From Oscheius onirici (Eukaryota; Nematoda; Chromadorea; Rhabditida; Rhabditidae), in NCBI GenBank assembly GCA_932521025.1, contig OW051471.1:5456001-5520000 (forward strand): a stretch of 64,000 bases of DNA, read 5' to 3'. A program made the translations under genes and the position numbers. Positions 31,852 through 43,863 of the stretch are shown piece by piece. The stretch's first letter is position 1, and the number at the start of each line of letters is the position of its first letter. Under the pieces are notes generated by a model that saw only the letters and a program-made list of their open reading frames with translations, was not told where the DNA came from and ran no database searches.

Positions 31852-34800
31852 ATGTTACGAGTCTTGGCAGCCGGTTGGCTGCTCTCTTCTCTTGTTTCTT
31901 CCGCCACCTTTCCCTGTGGTCCCAGTTTCACACCTTGTGATGTTGTAAAAGCCTTCGGTTCTAGGACTAGAGGTGATTTCTGTTCGTTTGTTAGTAAGAA
32001 TGGTCAGTTTTTCAGAGTCTCAGGCAATAACAGACAGCTTTTTTGTGGAGAAGGACGATGCTAAAAAGAAAGAAGTACGTATTTTCATCCTCCAATAGTT
32101 AAAGTTTCAGATTCTGAAATCTATTTCTCACGATAAGATCTTGATAGCCGCTAGAGATGCAGTGACAGAGGTCGAAAGAACGTTTAACAAAACAGAGAAG
32201 GATCTTCTGCGAGAAATTACGGCTCGTTCCTTTTCACCAGCCGAACTGTCATGGTCCCGTTTCACACGTGCTGATCAGTATTCCAAATATCTTTCCTATT
32301 CTGCCTTGGTTTCCATCCGAACAGCCCAACGATTAGCGAGGTGATCAGTCGTGAACACGAACCGAGATGTAATTTTCAGTTCGGTACCTTCGAAGGCGGT
32401 CGAAATGATGCCGTTCTTCCCGACCCAGGGAACAGATATCGCCAATACGTGTCCCATTGGACAGATCGAGGAATGTGTTGCTGGCAAATACAGATCTTAT
32501 TCGGGGCACTGTAACAACATACTTAAACCGCTCCAGGGAGCTGTTTATGAACCTCTGAAAAGACTTCTTCAGGCTGATTATGCTGACAGTTTGTGGATCG
32601 AATAATAAGGAAAGAAATAAATATTTAGAGATATCTAATCCACGAGTCTCAGCCTCTGGAGTTCCCCTCACTTCGGCTGCCGTAGTCTCGCAACTCTTCA
32701 CGCCTTCTCCTAAAGGACACGCTTCCTGTTCTCTTCTGTTAGCTCAATGGGCTGCTTTCATTTACGATGATCTTGCTCACGTTGGCAGCAATAGACTCAT
32801 CAAAGACGGTTTCTTCTCTGGCTCGGAGCATTATCCGCTTCCCTGTTGTCGAGATGGACTAGATCACAGCGAATGCTTTCCAATTAGATACATCAACTCG
32901 AGAGGCGAAGGTATTTTTGTCCAAGAGCTTTCAACTTTATTTCAGCCCAATGTGCCACCTATTCTCGATCAATGGCAGTTCCTCGAGAGAACTGTACCCT
33001 TGGACCGAGAGAGCAGGGCAACATGGTCAGCAGCTATTTGGACGGGAGTCAGATTTATGGATCCATCACAGATACTGTTAACCGACTTCGAAAGTTCACG
33101 GACGGTAACTTGTTCCAGATGAGCAAACGTGAATAACGCGTTCAGGAAAATTAAATACACGACAGTTTCCCGGTCAGACTGCCCAGTACGGTCTTCCAAT
33201 CGGAGCTCCCGATTCCGAATCAGACTGTCGATCGAAAAGTCCTTCCCAGCCATGTTTCCTCGCCGGCTCCCATCGAATCAACTTCCTTCCTTCGTCTTCT
33301 GCCATGTATACTCTTTGGATTAGACAACATAACTTTGTGGCTGACAAGTTACAGGTAAACTTTCTAAAAACATCGACTAGTTTTTAGACATTTAATCCGT
33401 TTTGGACAGACGAGAAGCTATTCCAAGAGGCAAGACGAATTGTTGTAGCTCAACTTCAACACATTACTTTCAACGAATTTTTACCAATGCTGATTGGCAA
33501 AGAGAACATGGCCAGACACAACCTTCGACCCAGAACTCATGGTTTCGACAGCAGCTATGACATGGTAGTTTCAATTCGAGACAACTCCAGAGAAACTTCA
33601 GAATGTCGATGGCTCTACATTGAACTCTTTCGCATCAGCAGCTGGACAGTTTTTCTTGTCTCTGCTTCCTGATGATGTTATTATGATGAACAAAGACGGA
33701 AGTACGGGGAAGAAAGAGTCTCTGATCAAGGTATTCAAATAAAATGATTGAGGGAAAAACCATTCGAGGTGTTCAACGATCCTTCGTCTTTGTACCAACG
33801 TGGGCGAGTCGAAAGTGTCATTCGGGGACTGCTCCTATCGCCGATTCTCAAACCAGGACTCCACATTTCTCCACAATTGAAAGACACTTTTGGTAGGTGA
33901 ATAAGACAGAAAGAAAACTCTTTCAGCTGGGTTTGGGAAAGGTCTCGATCTGGCAGCGATGATTGTCCAGATGGGAAGAGACCACGGTCTCCCTGGCTAT
34001 CTCTCTTGGAGAAGATATTGTAATTTGGAGAATGCACAGTCGTTCGCTGCTCTCCAAGCTCACGTTTGTTTCTTTCCCGGTCTTTGTTTCATTCTGTTCA
34101 GTTCAAAGATTCGGTCAACGCGAGTGAACTGGCCTTAGTCTACGAGTCTCCCGAAGACATTGACCTTTTCGTTGGTGGTTTGGCTGAACAAACTACCAGT
34201 GGGGCCATCCTTGGACCTACTTTCTCTTGTATCTTCGCCAAACAACTACAACGAGTATGGCTCTTTGAAAATCCTAAAAAAGATTTGTTTTAGACTAAAC
34301 GAGCTGATAGATTCTGGTATGAAAACTTCATTTATCCGTCGGCATTTACCGAAGAGCAGTTGGACGAGATTCGAAAAACGTCTTTTGCCAGAATAATTTG
34401 CGACAATTCGGATGGGATAGAGTCTGTCCAACAGCACGTTTTCTCCCTACAAGATGACTTTGGGTATCTCCAGTGTATTCTTATGAAATACTCATTTTAG
34501 CAATTGTCCCATATCTTGTTCGTCTTCCATTATTGGAGGTGTAGACTTTTCCGTCTGGAAGGACATAGAACAACACCGTTCTCTTCCAATATCAAAGGTT
34601 AGATTAACATTTGTTGGACTTCGTTTTGTTGTAGGAGACTGTAGAGAAGGCTATCCGACTGGGACTAGAACAATACAATCGATTACAAGAATCGGAAGGC
34701 CGAAGAATGTATGTTCTTTTTTTTTGATTGGTAAGAAGAAAGAATGTCTTCAGTGCTACTGTCCCTACTCCAACAGTCGCTTCCCAGTCTGCCGTTTTCT

Positions 34801-37358
34801 CCCACGCCGCCCTCATGGCTCCGAAACGCGAATCATTGGATATTGCTAGAACAGCTGGTGTTCTTCGAGAAGCTACGCAAGTTCTTCTCTCAGGGCAAGT
34901 TTATTTCTGCTTAACTGAAATAAGTCGTTTTAGAACTGGGCTATCGGACGACGAGAAGATTCCGGCTACTCTAGATGATGCAACATTGCAACGACTCCTT
35001 CCCGAAATTGACGTGGAAGCAGTAGTTGGCAATTTTACCCCTTTTTTGGGAAGAACACCTCTTCCAAAAGAGCAATGTCTTCCACAGCCTCTTCCTTGTG
35101 ACCATACCTCGAAGTATCGGAGTTTTTCTGGCTGGTGTAATAACCTCAAGAACCCAAAGTTCGGCAATGCCTTCGGTCCAATGAGACGACTTCTTGATCC
35201 CAAATATGACGACGGTTCTATACTTTTAAAATTTAACAGTCAGTCTGTTGTTTCAGGCTTTGACACTCCTCGTACGAAATCCGTGAACGGAGGAGAACTG
35301 CCTTCGGCTCGGAAGATATCCAACTTGGTACACAACGACTCGCCCGTATTCCATGTCAAATTCTCACACATGTTGATGCAATTTGGACAGATTCTCGATC
35401 ACGACATGATGCATTCTCCCATAGCCCGAGGTGATATCTTCGTAGTCCTTTCTCAAGATCTTTTTAGGACCGAACAACACGATTTTGAATTGTTCTCGAT
35501 GTAACTCTTTTGAGAGTCTTTCTGTCCATTGTTTCCCGATCAAAATAGAAAAGGACGATCCATTCTTCCCTCATAAACATGACGACGGATCGCCGAGATG
35601 CATGCCATTTGCCAGAAGTCTACTTGGACAACTGACCCTTGGATATAGAAATCAAGTGAGCCTGTTTTGACCTGTCTTACCTGGATTTAGTTGAACCAAC
35701 TGACTTCCTTCTTGGACGCTTCTTTCATCTACGGCTCGACGGAATGTGAAGCCAATCATCTGAGACTGTTCAGTCAGGGAAAACTGAACTTTACAGATCT
35801 CGGATACAATAAAGAAGCTCTCCCACAAGGGAATCAAGAGAGAGACTGTCGTTCAATTCTGAGCGACTCGAAGAAAAGATGTTTTGTGGCGGGAGACGAA
35901 AGGAGCAACGAACAGCCTGGACTAACTGTCCTTCACACAGTTCTCTTGAGAGAACACAACCGAATCGCTTCTCAACTTCACCGCATTAACAACTTTTGGA
36001 CTGACGAGCAGTTGTATCAAGAAACGAGACGCATAGTGATTGCTAAACTTCAACATGTGAGTATTGAAGACATCCAGTACAATTTTCATTTAGGTAGTGT
36101 TCAAGGAATGGCTGCCAGTGGTATTAGGTTGCGAGATGATGGCCAAATTCGATTTAATGCCGAAGAAATCAGGCTATGTGGATCAGTATGACGAGTCTTG
36201 TGACGCGAGCATCAGTCAAGAAATGGCCACAGCTGCCTTCCGATTCGGTCACACTCTCATCCGTGCCCAATTTCCTCGAATGAACGACGTCTACAAGAAC
36301 ATGAGTGATCCAGTGTCCATCAAGGACCACTTCTCGAATCCAACACCTCTCTACGATCAGAATGTCGGTCATCTCGAATCACTCTTGATGGGGCTACTCG
36401 GTGCTGAAAGTATGGCTTTCGATCGACACATCACAGACTCTGTCCGAAACCATCTCTTTGCCAAGCCGGGAGGTCCTTTCACTGGAATCGATCTTCCCGC
36501 TGTCAATATCCAAAGAGCAAGAGATCACGGAGTCCCAGGATACAACGATTATAGGTTGTTTTCTTTCAGAAATAAGACAATCATTGGTTTTAGAAAATTA
36601 GCCGGTTTGAAGAAGGCAAAAATTTTTGAAGAGCTGAAAGACACGATGGACACGAGTGCCATAGCTGCTCTCAAAGCTGCTTACTCTCACGTGGACGACA
36701 TTGATCTGTTTCCTGGAATCATGAGCGAGAAAGCATTGAAAGGAGCACTTGTGGGACCCTCATTGGCTTTCATTATCGGAGAACAGATGCAACGGTTGAA
36801 GAAATGCGACAGATTCTACTACGAGACGGCCAATCCGATGGTCAGATTCACTCCCGACCAGTTGGCTGAAATCAGAAAGACTTCAATGGCTAAAATGATT
36901 TGTGCCAACAGTCAGTATGCCAGGAAGATTCAGCCAAATGTATTTTTGATGCCTGATGATCTTGTGTACGTTCTTTTAGCTCATAATTTGACATACATTT
37001 ATTTAGAAACGCTCCAATGAGCTGTTCAGATCTGCCCGATATCGATCTCCATCACTGGCTCGATAGAAGTAAGCCATTTTCTGTCTGTTACTAAAGAGAG
37101 ATTTCCAGATCTCTGTGTCATTGACCACCGTGTGATCAACCTGGGGAAGACGAAGAGAATCACTCCGTGTGTATCGTGTACCTGTACTACCGAAGGCGCA
37201 GAATGTCATTCAATTACGGTCGAGCGATGTGATCGACTACTGGACGACTATGCAGTGAGAGATCTCATCAAGGTTTGTTTTCAATTGACCCCTCCAAAAT
37301 CATGTTTCAGGACCCTGTTTGTATGCTCCAGTGCTCGAAAACTATTCTCAAAGGATGA
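31852..37358 (+). CDS. Secreted double-domain animal haem peroxidase
   Basis: Extracellular peroxinectin/MLT-7-type protein, about 1,450 residues in about 20 exons. Signal peptide [19 protein letters not shown]. Domain 1 (about 32.4-34.6 kb): [82 protein letters not shown]. Domain 2 (about 34.9-37.0 kb): [37 protein letters not shown] (distal His, codon 35400), [34 protein letters not shown] (proximal His, codon 36250), [19 protein letters not shown]. In domain 1 the DHD reads YDD (32763-32771) and the FGHT position reads FFLS, so it should not bind haem normally. The C-terminus is a Cys-rich VWC-like piece ([14 protein letters not shown]). One intron in the inter-domain linker (donor GCAAGT near 34899) is GC-AG. 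It could be two genes, but the linker exon keeps frame across the join. Confidence 0.85.
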
Positions 37359-37502
37359 TCGAACCAGAGCAAGGCAGTCTTCATTTGAAACGAGTACATA
37401 CCACGACCTTTAAATAAAATTTGATTCTTTCCCACGGTTCTTGCAAAATATCAGTTGAGCGAGAGGGCGTGTTACTGGGATAGTTCCCAGTTCACCTTAG
37501 AA

Positions 37503-38517
37503 ATGCCAAACAGCACGGAATCTCTACCCGTTCTCTCAAATAGGTAATTACAAAGAAGTACAAAACAAGTAGTTTAGATACATTTGTGGTTCTGTTATAA
37601 CTCTTCTATCAGTAGTGGGTCTGGTTGCTAATGTCACCATTCTTTCGACACACTTTGTACCAAAAAAGTGCACGATCTCTCTCAGCCTCGCATCACTCGT
37701 ATTTATCTTTCCAAACTTTTTCGTCTATCTACCATGTTCTGTCTCTTTCTGTCCTTTCTACGACGACTTGACCATTCTTCTGCTATCCACTCCCGATACT
37801 CTCGGCTACTATGTTTACCAACTCAGTTTGGTTCATCTTTCAATCGATCGAATGCTCCTTTTCTTCGCTCCAAACGCTTCCAAACTTCTTCAAAAGTTTT
37901 GGGTAAGAACAAAGAGAAAGACTGTAGTTTGTTCTAGATACAAATAGTTGTGCTCATTTGGTCAACGGTGGTTCCATTCACTCTGTGCGGAACAGTTTTC
38001 GGATGTCACAAGATGTTCGATCCAATCGGACTCTACTTTTCTTTTGTTCTGTCTTCTGCCGAGGGGAGTCCTTTCTTAAAAGCGTTCATATTTATGTGTA
38101 AGTTAAATTTTATTCGAATGTGAAAAAAAGGTCAGCAAATGGTTGTGCAGCCGTGACTATGGTCTGTTACTTGTCAGTACTCGTTCGAATCCGAATTGTT
38201 CATAGTCGGTTGAACTCTACTTCGCGGAAGGTCAAAGAGATTTCACTCGTAAGAGTACTAAGAACATGTGTTAAAACAATGTTCAGGCGGTGCAATATCT
38301 GTTTGTGAGTCTCTTCTCCTGGCTCGGATCCTTCTGTTTCTTTTTTCTCGACGATTTGAAACGAATCTTCAACAGTGAGCTGACTCTCCTTCCAGTTGTA
38401 GTTAGCACAGTCTCTCTCACTTCTCACTCGTACATTTTCCTTCTTTTCAATTCCAAAGTATTCAAAACAACAGAAACAATACAAAACCTTGTTCAGCTCC
38501 GCCAATTCATTCGGTAA
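37503..38517 (+). CDS. Nematode serpentine receptor (Srx/Srsx-like)
   Basis: Start MPNSTESLPVLSN with an early N-glycosylation-type NST, TM1 VITLLSVVGLVANVTILST (Asn in TM1), then FIFPNFFVYLPCSV, a TM3-end LVHLSIDRMLLFFAP, TM4 IQIVVLIWSTVVPFTLCG, TM5 AAVTMVCYLSVLVRIRIVHS, TM6 YLFVSLFSWLGSFCFFFLDD and TM7 VVVSTVSLTSHSYIFLLFNS. Six exons; one acceptor must be ggtcag at about 38134 to hold the frame. About 270 residues, intact. Subfamily uncertain. Confidence 0.7.
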
Positions 38518-38704
38518 AGTGATAAAACAGACTGGAACACCAATGGGAGTCCAATCTCGAAGGAGCACAAATGTCTCCGCTCTCGGCACTGGACCAAGAA
38601 GTAGTCCAAATGTGCGCCTTTGTTCAATAAATTGCGTAATTTGAAAGGGTCACTCGGGCGGGCCGGTCTTATCACCGCTGTTTGCCCTTCGTCGCCATTC
38701 GGAA

Positions 38705-40955
38705 ATGTCCTTCCCGAAAGACTTCATCTGGGCAACAGCTGCGTCCCACTATCAAGTAGAAGGCGGGGGGACTCTTCACGGTTTGTACTCTTCCAATTAT
38801 TTTTAGTTTGTTTAACAGGAAGAGGAGAAAGTACATGGGATGTCATCCGAAAAGAGCCTGGAAGAATTAAAGACGGTTCAAAGCCAGAAGAAAATATTGG
38901 CGGATATGAGCGATGGAAAGAAGACATCCAACTCATAAAGAACATTGGGGTAGACTTTTTTTTCTGTTGGTTACTGTTTAGGTGTCACATTATCGATTTT
39001 CACTCGATTGGTCAAGAATACTGCCGAAAGGAACGACCGAAGTTGTGAACGAGGAAGGGATTCAATACTATCGTTCTTTCATAACTGGTCTGATCGAGGT
39101 CAATATTACTCCAATGGTCACTCTTTTCCACTTCGATTGGCCTATTGCTCTTTTCGACCAAGGCGGATGGCGAAATCCTCTTTCCCAGAAGTGGTTCAAC
39201 GACTTTTGCGACCTCTGTTTTCAAAAGTTTGGAGATCTGGTCCAGATTTGGATGACAATCAATGAGATAGGCTTCCATGTTCTATCTGCTATCTGTAAAC
39301 TCAAGGTATCCACTTTTTTATAAAGTTCTGTCTGTGTAAACCTAGTTTTGGCACAATGACGTGGGATCGACTCTGAGCCTATCTCAAAATATTTGTTTTC
39401 GTTTTTCTAGGTTTTGAAAAAGTGCTTTTGGGGGACGATTTGGTTGTACTAAAAAAGTTTTTTTGGTTGTCTGCGTTTGTTCAAAGAGTCTTACACTGGA
39501 GTAGTATGGTAATACTGTGAAGAACCCAGCTGAACCAAACCTAAAAAAAAGTTCTAACCTGGTCAGAGTCAGAACTTCTATTCCAAAATCATTAGTTCCC
39601 TACTCCTGTTTTCTGCCAGGCTCTTTCTAGCTCGATCATGGTCTGAGAATCACGAGAGTCAATGGGTACCAGAGATGTGCGGAAGCTTTTTTTCCGCGGA
39701 AATAACTAGTACTTCTGCCTCTCCGTCTCCCGGGCCAATTTGGTCCGTTGTCCATATTGTTTGAAATAATAGTCGTTGTAAATGTGATTCCTTAGGGAGA
39801 ACCATTTCACTGTCCAACTCGACCACAGCTGAAAGAAGGTGACACCGCTATTTTCATGGCTAATCATAACATGCTCCTTGCTCACGCCAAAGTCTACAGA
39901 AATTTTGAAGAAAACTACAAGCCAAAGTTCGGAGGTGAGAGTTAGCTAGACTAAAATTGAACAGCAGTTGAGGGAAGTGTGGGATTGTGACCGGAGGACA
40001 AGGTCTTTGTGTTGGAGAAGACGGAGAGATCAACTCTCGAGCAACAGACTTCAATCTTGGATGGAATGTGAGTGAATTGAAGAGAGGCTAGAGAACAGAG
40101 AATACAGCTGGATCCGATCATGTTTGGAGACTATCCCGAGAGTATGAAGCGACGACTGACTGGCGACAACGGGACACCGAAACTGCCCGAATTCACTGTG
40201 GATGAGAAGATTCTTCTCAAAGGCTTGGTAGATTAACTTTTATTCATTCTTCTTTTAGGAAGTACTGATTTTCTTGGCATCAATTACTACTTGCCTCGAC
40301 TGGTGGAACAAGGCACTGGTCCAACTCTTTTGGAGAAGTTGGGAGAGTATCGACTACTGGAAAACGAATGGGAGAAGTGAGGATCAGTAGTTCCTCTTTC
40401 AGTTTGTTTAGAATAAGTGGCCACAATTCTTGGTGTCGCAACTATCCTGACGGACTGCTGAAAATGTTTCGTCTTTTCCGAGACAAATACGGGAATATTC
40501 CCACGATGGTAGCAGAGAACGGATGTGGTGACACGGCTGGGTCCGGAATCGACGACGACAACAGAATTATACTTATCAGTCAACACACAGCCGTTGTTAA
40601 GCAGGGTACTTTTTCACTCTCTTATTTTATAAAACACCGTATTCAGCTCTTTCCGAAGGATGCAACATTTTCGGATATACGGTACCATTTTCGTTGAACT
40701 CTATGGGACCCTAATTAGACACACAATCAGGAATCTGAAGAACGTTTTTTTTTCAGGTGTGGTGCCTCATGGATAACTTCGAATGGGACGATGGATTTGG
40801 AGCACGTTTTGGCTTGTACAGGTGAGAGGACAGGAATTGCCAAAAAAAATTGGGAATGTTCCAGAACCGACCCCCAAGACCCAGAAAAGGAGAGAATTCC
40901 AAAGAAGTCTGTCACGTTTTACAGGGATCTGATTGAAAACTCGAATAAACAGTGA
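38705..40955 (+). CDS. Glycoside hydrolase family 1 (beta-glucosidase/klotho-like)
   Basis: GH1 (beta/alpha)8 enzyme. MSFPKDFIWATAASHYQVEG opens with the GH1 N-terminal signature (F-x-W-x-x-A-T-x-x-x-Q-x-E-G). It continues with YRFSLDWSRILPKG, LFHFDWPIALFDQGGW, the acid/base region IWMTINEIG (Glu codon 39264-39266), LGINYYLPR, the nucleophile MVAENGCGD (Glu codon 40515-40517) and CLMDNFEWDDGFGARFGL. Both catalytic Glu residues are present, but the almost invariant Pro after the acid/base Glu (N-E-P) is Ile here. About 450 residues, no signal peptide, so cytosolic like C. elegans klo-1/klo-2. One 490-base intron (about 39306-39795) contains a copy of the ccgcgga repeat. No stop inside. Confidence 0.88.
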
Positions 40956-41058
40956 GACAATGAGTCTGTGTGAGATAAATTACAGTACTTGAGAATCGAG
41001 GGATTGAAAACCAGGGTGGGCGCGAAAATTCAAATGTGATTCTCGAAGATTCTATATC

Positions 41059-41389
41059 GGAGATGGCTAACCCGGCCGGCCCGGCCCGTTTGAAATTGGG
41101 CCCGGCTTTTACGTGGTGGGACCAACGCTTTGAATTCAAAATTATTGAATTCAAATTTTGTTTTTCATTTTTTAGCTTTTTCTGTCCGAATTTTTCATGA
41201 TATTTTTTATTAACAATGTGATCACCTCGCTACTATCTAACTATAGTGGAAGAAAAAGATGCGAAAAAAAACGGAAATTCGGACAGAAAAAACAAAAAAT
41301 TGAAAAACAAAATTTGAATTCCGCTGTAGCGCTGGTCCCGCCACGCAAAAACCGGGCCGGGTTGCGGTAGGCCCGGCCGGCCATCCCTG
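41059..41389. mobile_element. GC-rich inverted-repeat element A
   Basis: Ends gatggctaacccggcc at the left and ggccggccatccctg at the right, inverted complements with change. The inner arms gtggtgggaccaacgctttg and ctggtcccgccacgcaaaaa also pair. A close relative is the split element at 41929-44323. The CAGGGATGGC terminus resembles hAT-type ends. Non-coding. Confidence 0.6.
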
Positions 41390-41397
41390 CCACGGCG

Positions 41398-41928
41398 CAG
41401 GGATGGCAAACGGCCCGCTTTGTAAACAGCATGCACTAGGCCCGGCCCGTTTGTAAACAGTATGCACTCGGCCTGGCCCGCTTGGACATTTTTGAATTAT
41501 TTTTGGCGGGAAAATATATTTTTGTAAAAATAAGGTTTTTAGTGTATTTTCGTGTTGGGAACCCATTTTTTGCGTGTTTTTTTGCATTTTGCCGCAAAAT
41601 TTAAATTTTCCGATATTTTTTTCGGTTTTTTCTTCGATTTTTTCCATGTTTTTCTCAAATTTCTTCGACTAGAGCATAATACAAGCAAAAATAGCAATTT
41701 CTTGCTGAATTTAGCTAAAAGCAGTTTAAACAGGGCGAAAAACAAAATTTTTTCCCTTTTTACGCGTTTTCACTATTTTACGGCTAAAATACACTAAAAA
41801 CCATATTTTTACAAAAATATATTTTCCCGCCAAAAATAATTCAAAAATGTCCAAGCGGGCCGGGCCGAGTGCATACTGTTTACAAAGCGGGCCGGCCGGG
41901 TTACTGTAGGCCCGTTTTGCCATCCCTG
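41398..41928. mobile_element. GC-rich inverted-repeat element B
   Basis: Starts CAGGGATGGCAAACGGCCCG and ends CGTTTTGCCATCCCTG. The arms of about 150 bases include tttggcgggaaaatatattt and its complement. 531 bp, non-coding. It lies between element A and the split element C; no matching 8-bp flank was seen, so its insertion order is unclear. Confidence 0.7.
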
Positions 41929-42178
41929 GTCAGAAAAAAGCAAAAAATTGAAAAACAAAATTTGAATTCAAAGCGTTTGTCCCACCACGAAAAATCGGGC
42001 CTGCCCGGGGGGACAGCCCCAAAATGCGGAAAACCACTTTGAAAATGACCCATTCCGCGCGAAACCCAAAATGAATTCGCTACAGTTTGAACGCGGCCAA
42101 TTTGAACGTCGCCATTCTGGAGGTGCGACATTGCACGACGTTTTTACGTAATCACGTATTTTATATTCCGCAATTATA

Positions 42179-42354
42179 GTCTGTTCAAAATGTAGATTTT
42201 TTGAATTAGCCCGCGCTTTTTCATTGACTGAGTATCCAACATTTACATGCTGCAACGTGCTACGCAGCTAAATTCCCGCCAATTTGATTTGAAATTTGTT
42301 CTAAGAAGAAAGCGCGGGCCAATTCAAAAAATGCTCTCTACATTTTGAACAGAC
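42179..42354. mobile_element. TA-flanked MITE, 'GTCTGTTCAAAA' family, nested in the MULE
   Basis: 176 bp between TA at 42177-42178 and 42355-42356. Ends GTCTGTTCAAAATGTAGA and its complement, with inner arms ttttgaattagcccgcgctt. Third member of the family in this window. Confidence 0.85.
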
Positions 42355-42491
42355 TATACCGTTTACCAAAAATCAGAGTATTATTTGCGAATTTTATCAT
42401 TTTGTTGCTATTTTTTACATTGTTTTAATATTTTCTTTGTTTTATTGTGCTTTCAATTTGCTTCTTTTCGTATTACACACGTGCATAGAAA

Positions 42492-43863
42492 ATGGATACT
42501 GAAGTAGACTGCTCGAAAATTTCAACAAAAGCGAAGAGAAATGTGAAAAGCATCAATAATTACCTTATGCGACTTCTTCGACAAAACAAAAAAGGTACGA
42601 AAGTCTACGAATGCTTTTACAAGTTAGTTTAACATCTCTGCATCTTTTTTCATTACTTTTCAGGCGCAAACTGTTCTATACATGCTCCGGTCTCGTCAAA
42701 CTAACGGGAAACATTGCTGAAACAATTCGTGACCATGATCACGAATCGAGTCCGTCTCTAAACCTGGTTAGTTTATTTATAAGCCATGTAAAACTTTTTT
42801 TTTGAGAAGGAAAGCGTTTTCTCCTATATAACCACTATTCGAAAGACAAGTACTTCACTGTATTTGCCAGTGATGATGCTCTCCAATTACTGCAAGAGAG
42901 CGAGACGATACTGTTAGATGGAGCTTTCGCCGTCGTGCCGAAGCCGTATGTACAACTCGTACAACAGTTCATGGTTACGTATGCCATTTTCTGGCTTTGA
43001 AACGCAGCGCATCATTTCAAGTGGCTCCAAATCTCATTCAACCATTATGTTTCGCTTTACTAGACTCTAAGCAACAAGCGGGGTACGAGAAACTTTTGGA
43101 TGCGCTGTTCTCCACGAAAGAACTTTCTGGATACATCCCAACCACAATTATGACAGGTGATTGTATGTATTTCTAAAACGGTGTAATTGTAGACCTAGAC
43201 ACAGGTATAGGTATAAAAAACGCCTTTTCTACAAAATTTCCACTCTCTTCGTATAATTTCTGCCTCTTTCATCTAATCAGATGCTGGAAGAATTTTCTCG
43301 AGCGAGAATCGGAAGCCAGACAAGCTATAAAGCCAGGTTAGAACATTAATTATTTTCTACATATTTTTTATAGGCAGGTCCCTGTATCGCTTTTGGCTAA
43401 GGATGCGTTCACTTCCCTTTTTTTTGACCAAGATTCCACCCATTGCAATGAAGTTGCGTGGAAAAAGTTGAAGAAGGACTCCCAAGGACAAACAATGTAG
43501 TAGAAGCCTGGCATAAGCCGCAAAAAGTACGTTTTTACATTCTGACTTACCGTTTTCAGTCGATACTCTATCATTAAAATGGACTACAAAAAGCTCGCCT
43601 TTCCCTGTTCATTCAGCGATTGCAAAAAGAAGATGACTCAACTCAACGATTGGCTTCACTGCTACGCCAATTTCCAAATGAAAAGGTTAGCATTTTCTTT
43701 CCCATATAAAATCGCTCCTTAGGTCAAAGAAAGTCTCAAAACGACATCGCTCCTAAAGGATAAACGTCTTTCCGCCGCGATTCGAGCTCGAAAGATCGCT
43801 GGCAGAGCACCTACACTAGCCGATGTAGATGAAATATCGTTTATTTTCGAATCTCTTTGCTAA
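42492..43863 (+). CDS. MULE transposase with N-terminal FLYWCH-like finger
   Basis: Start MDTEVDCSKISTKAKRNVK. A FLYWCH-like zinc-binding segment follows (VYECFYKRKLFYTCSGL...RDHDHES, C-C-H-H spacing), then the MULE catalytic region: FASDDALQLLQESETILLDG (first Asp in LLDG), the PxxLIQPLCFALL block, GYIPTTIMTD (second Asp, formed across an intron) and SYNFCLFHLIRCWKNFLERE (the C-x-F-H-L signature). It ends ISFIFESLC at 43861. About seven short introns. The frame between SLNL and RFLLYNHYS could not be joined with a standard intron, so there is one unresolved junction or lesion there. Otherwise the copy looks young. Confidence 0.75.
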
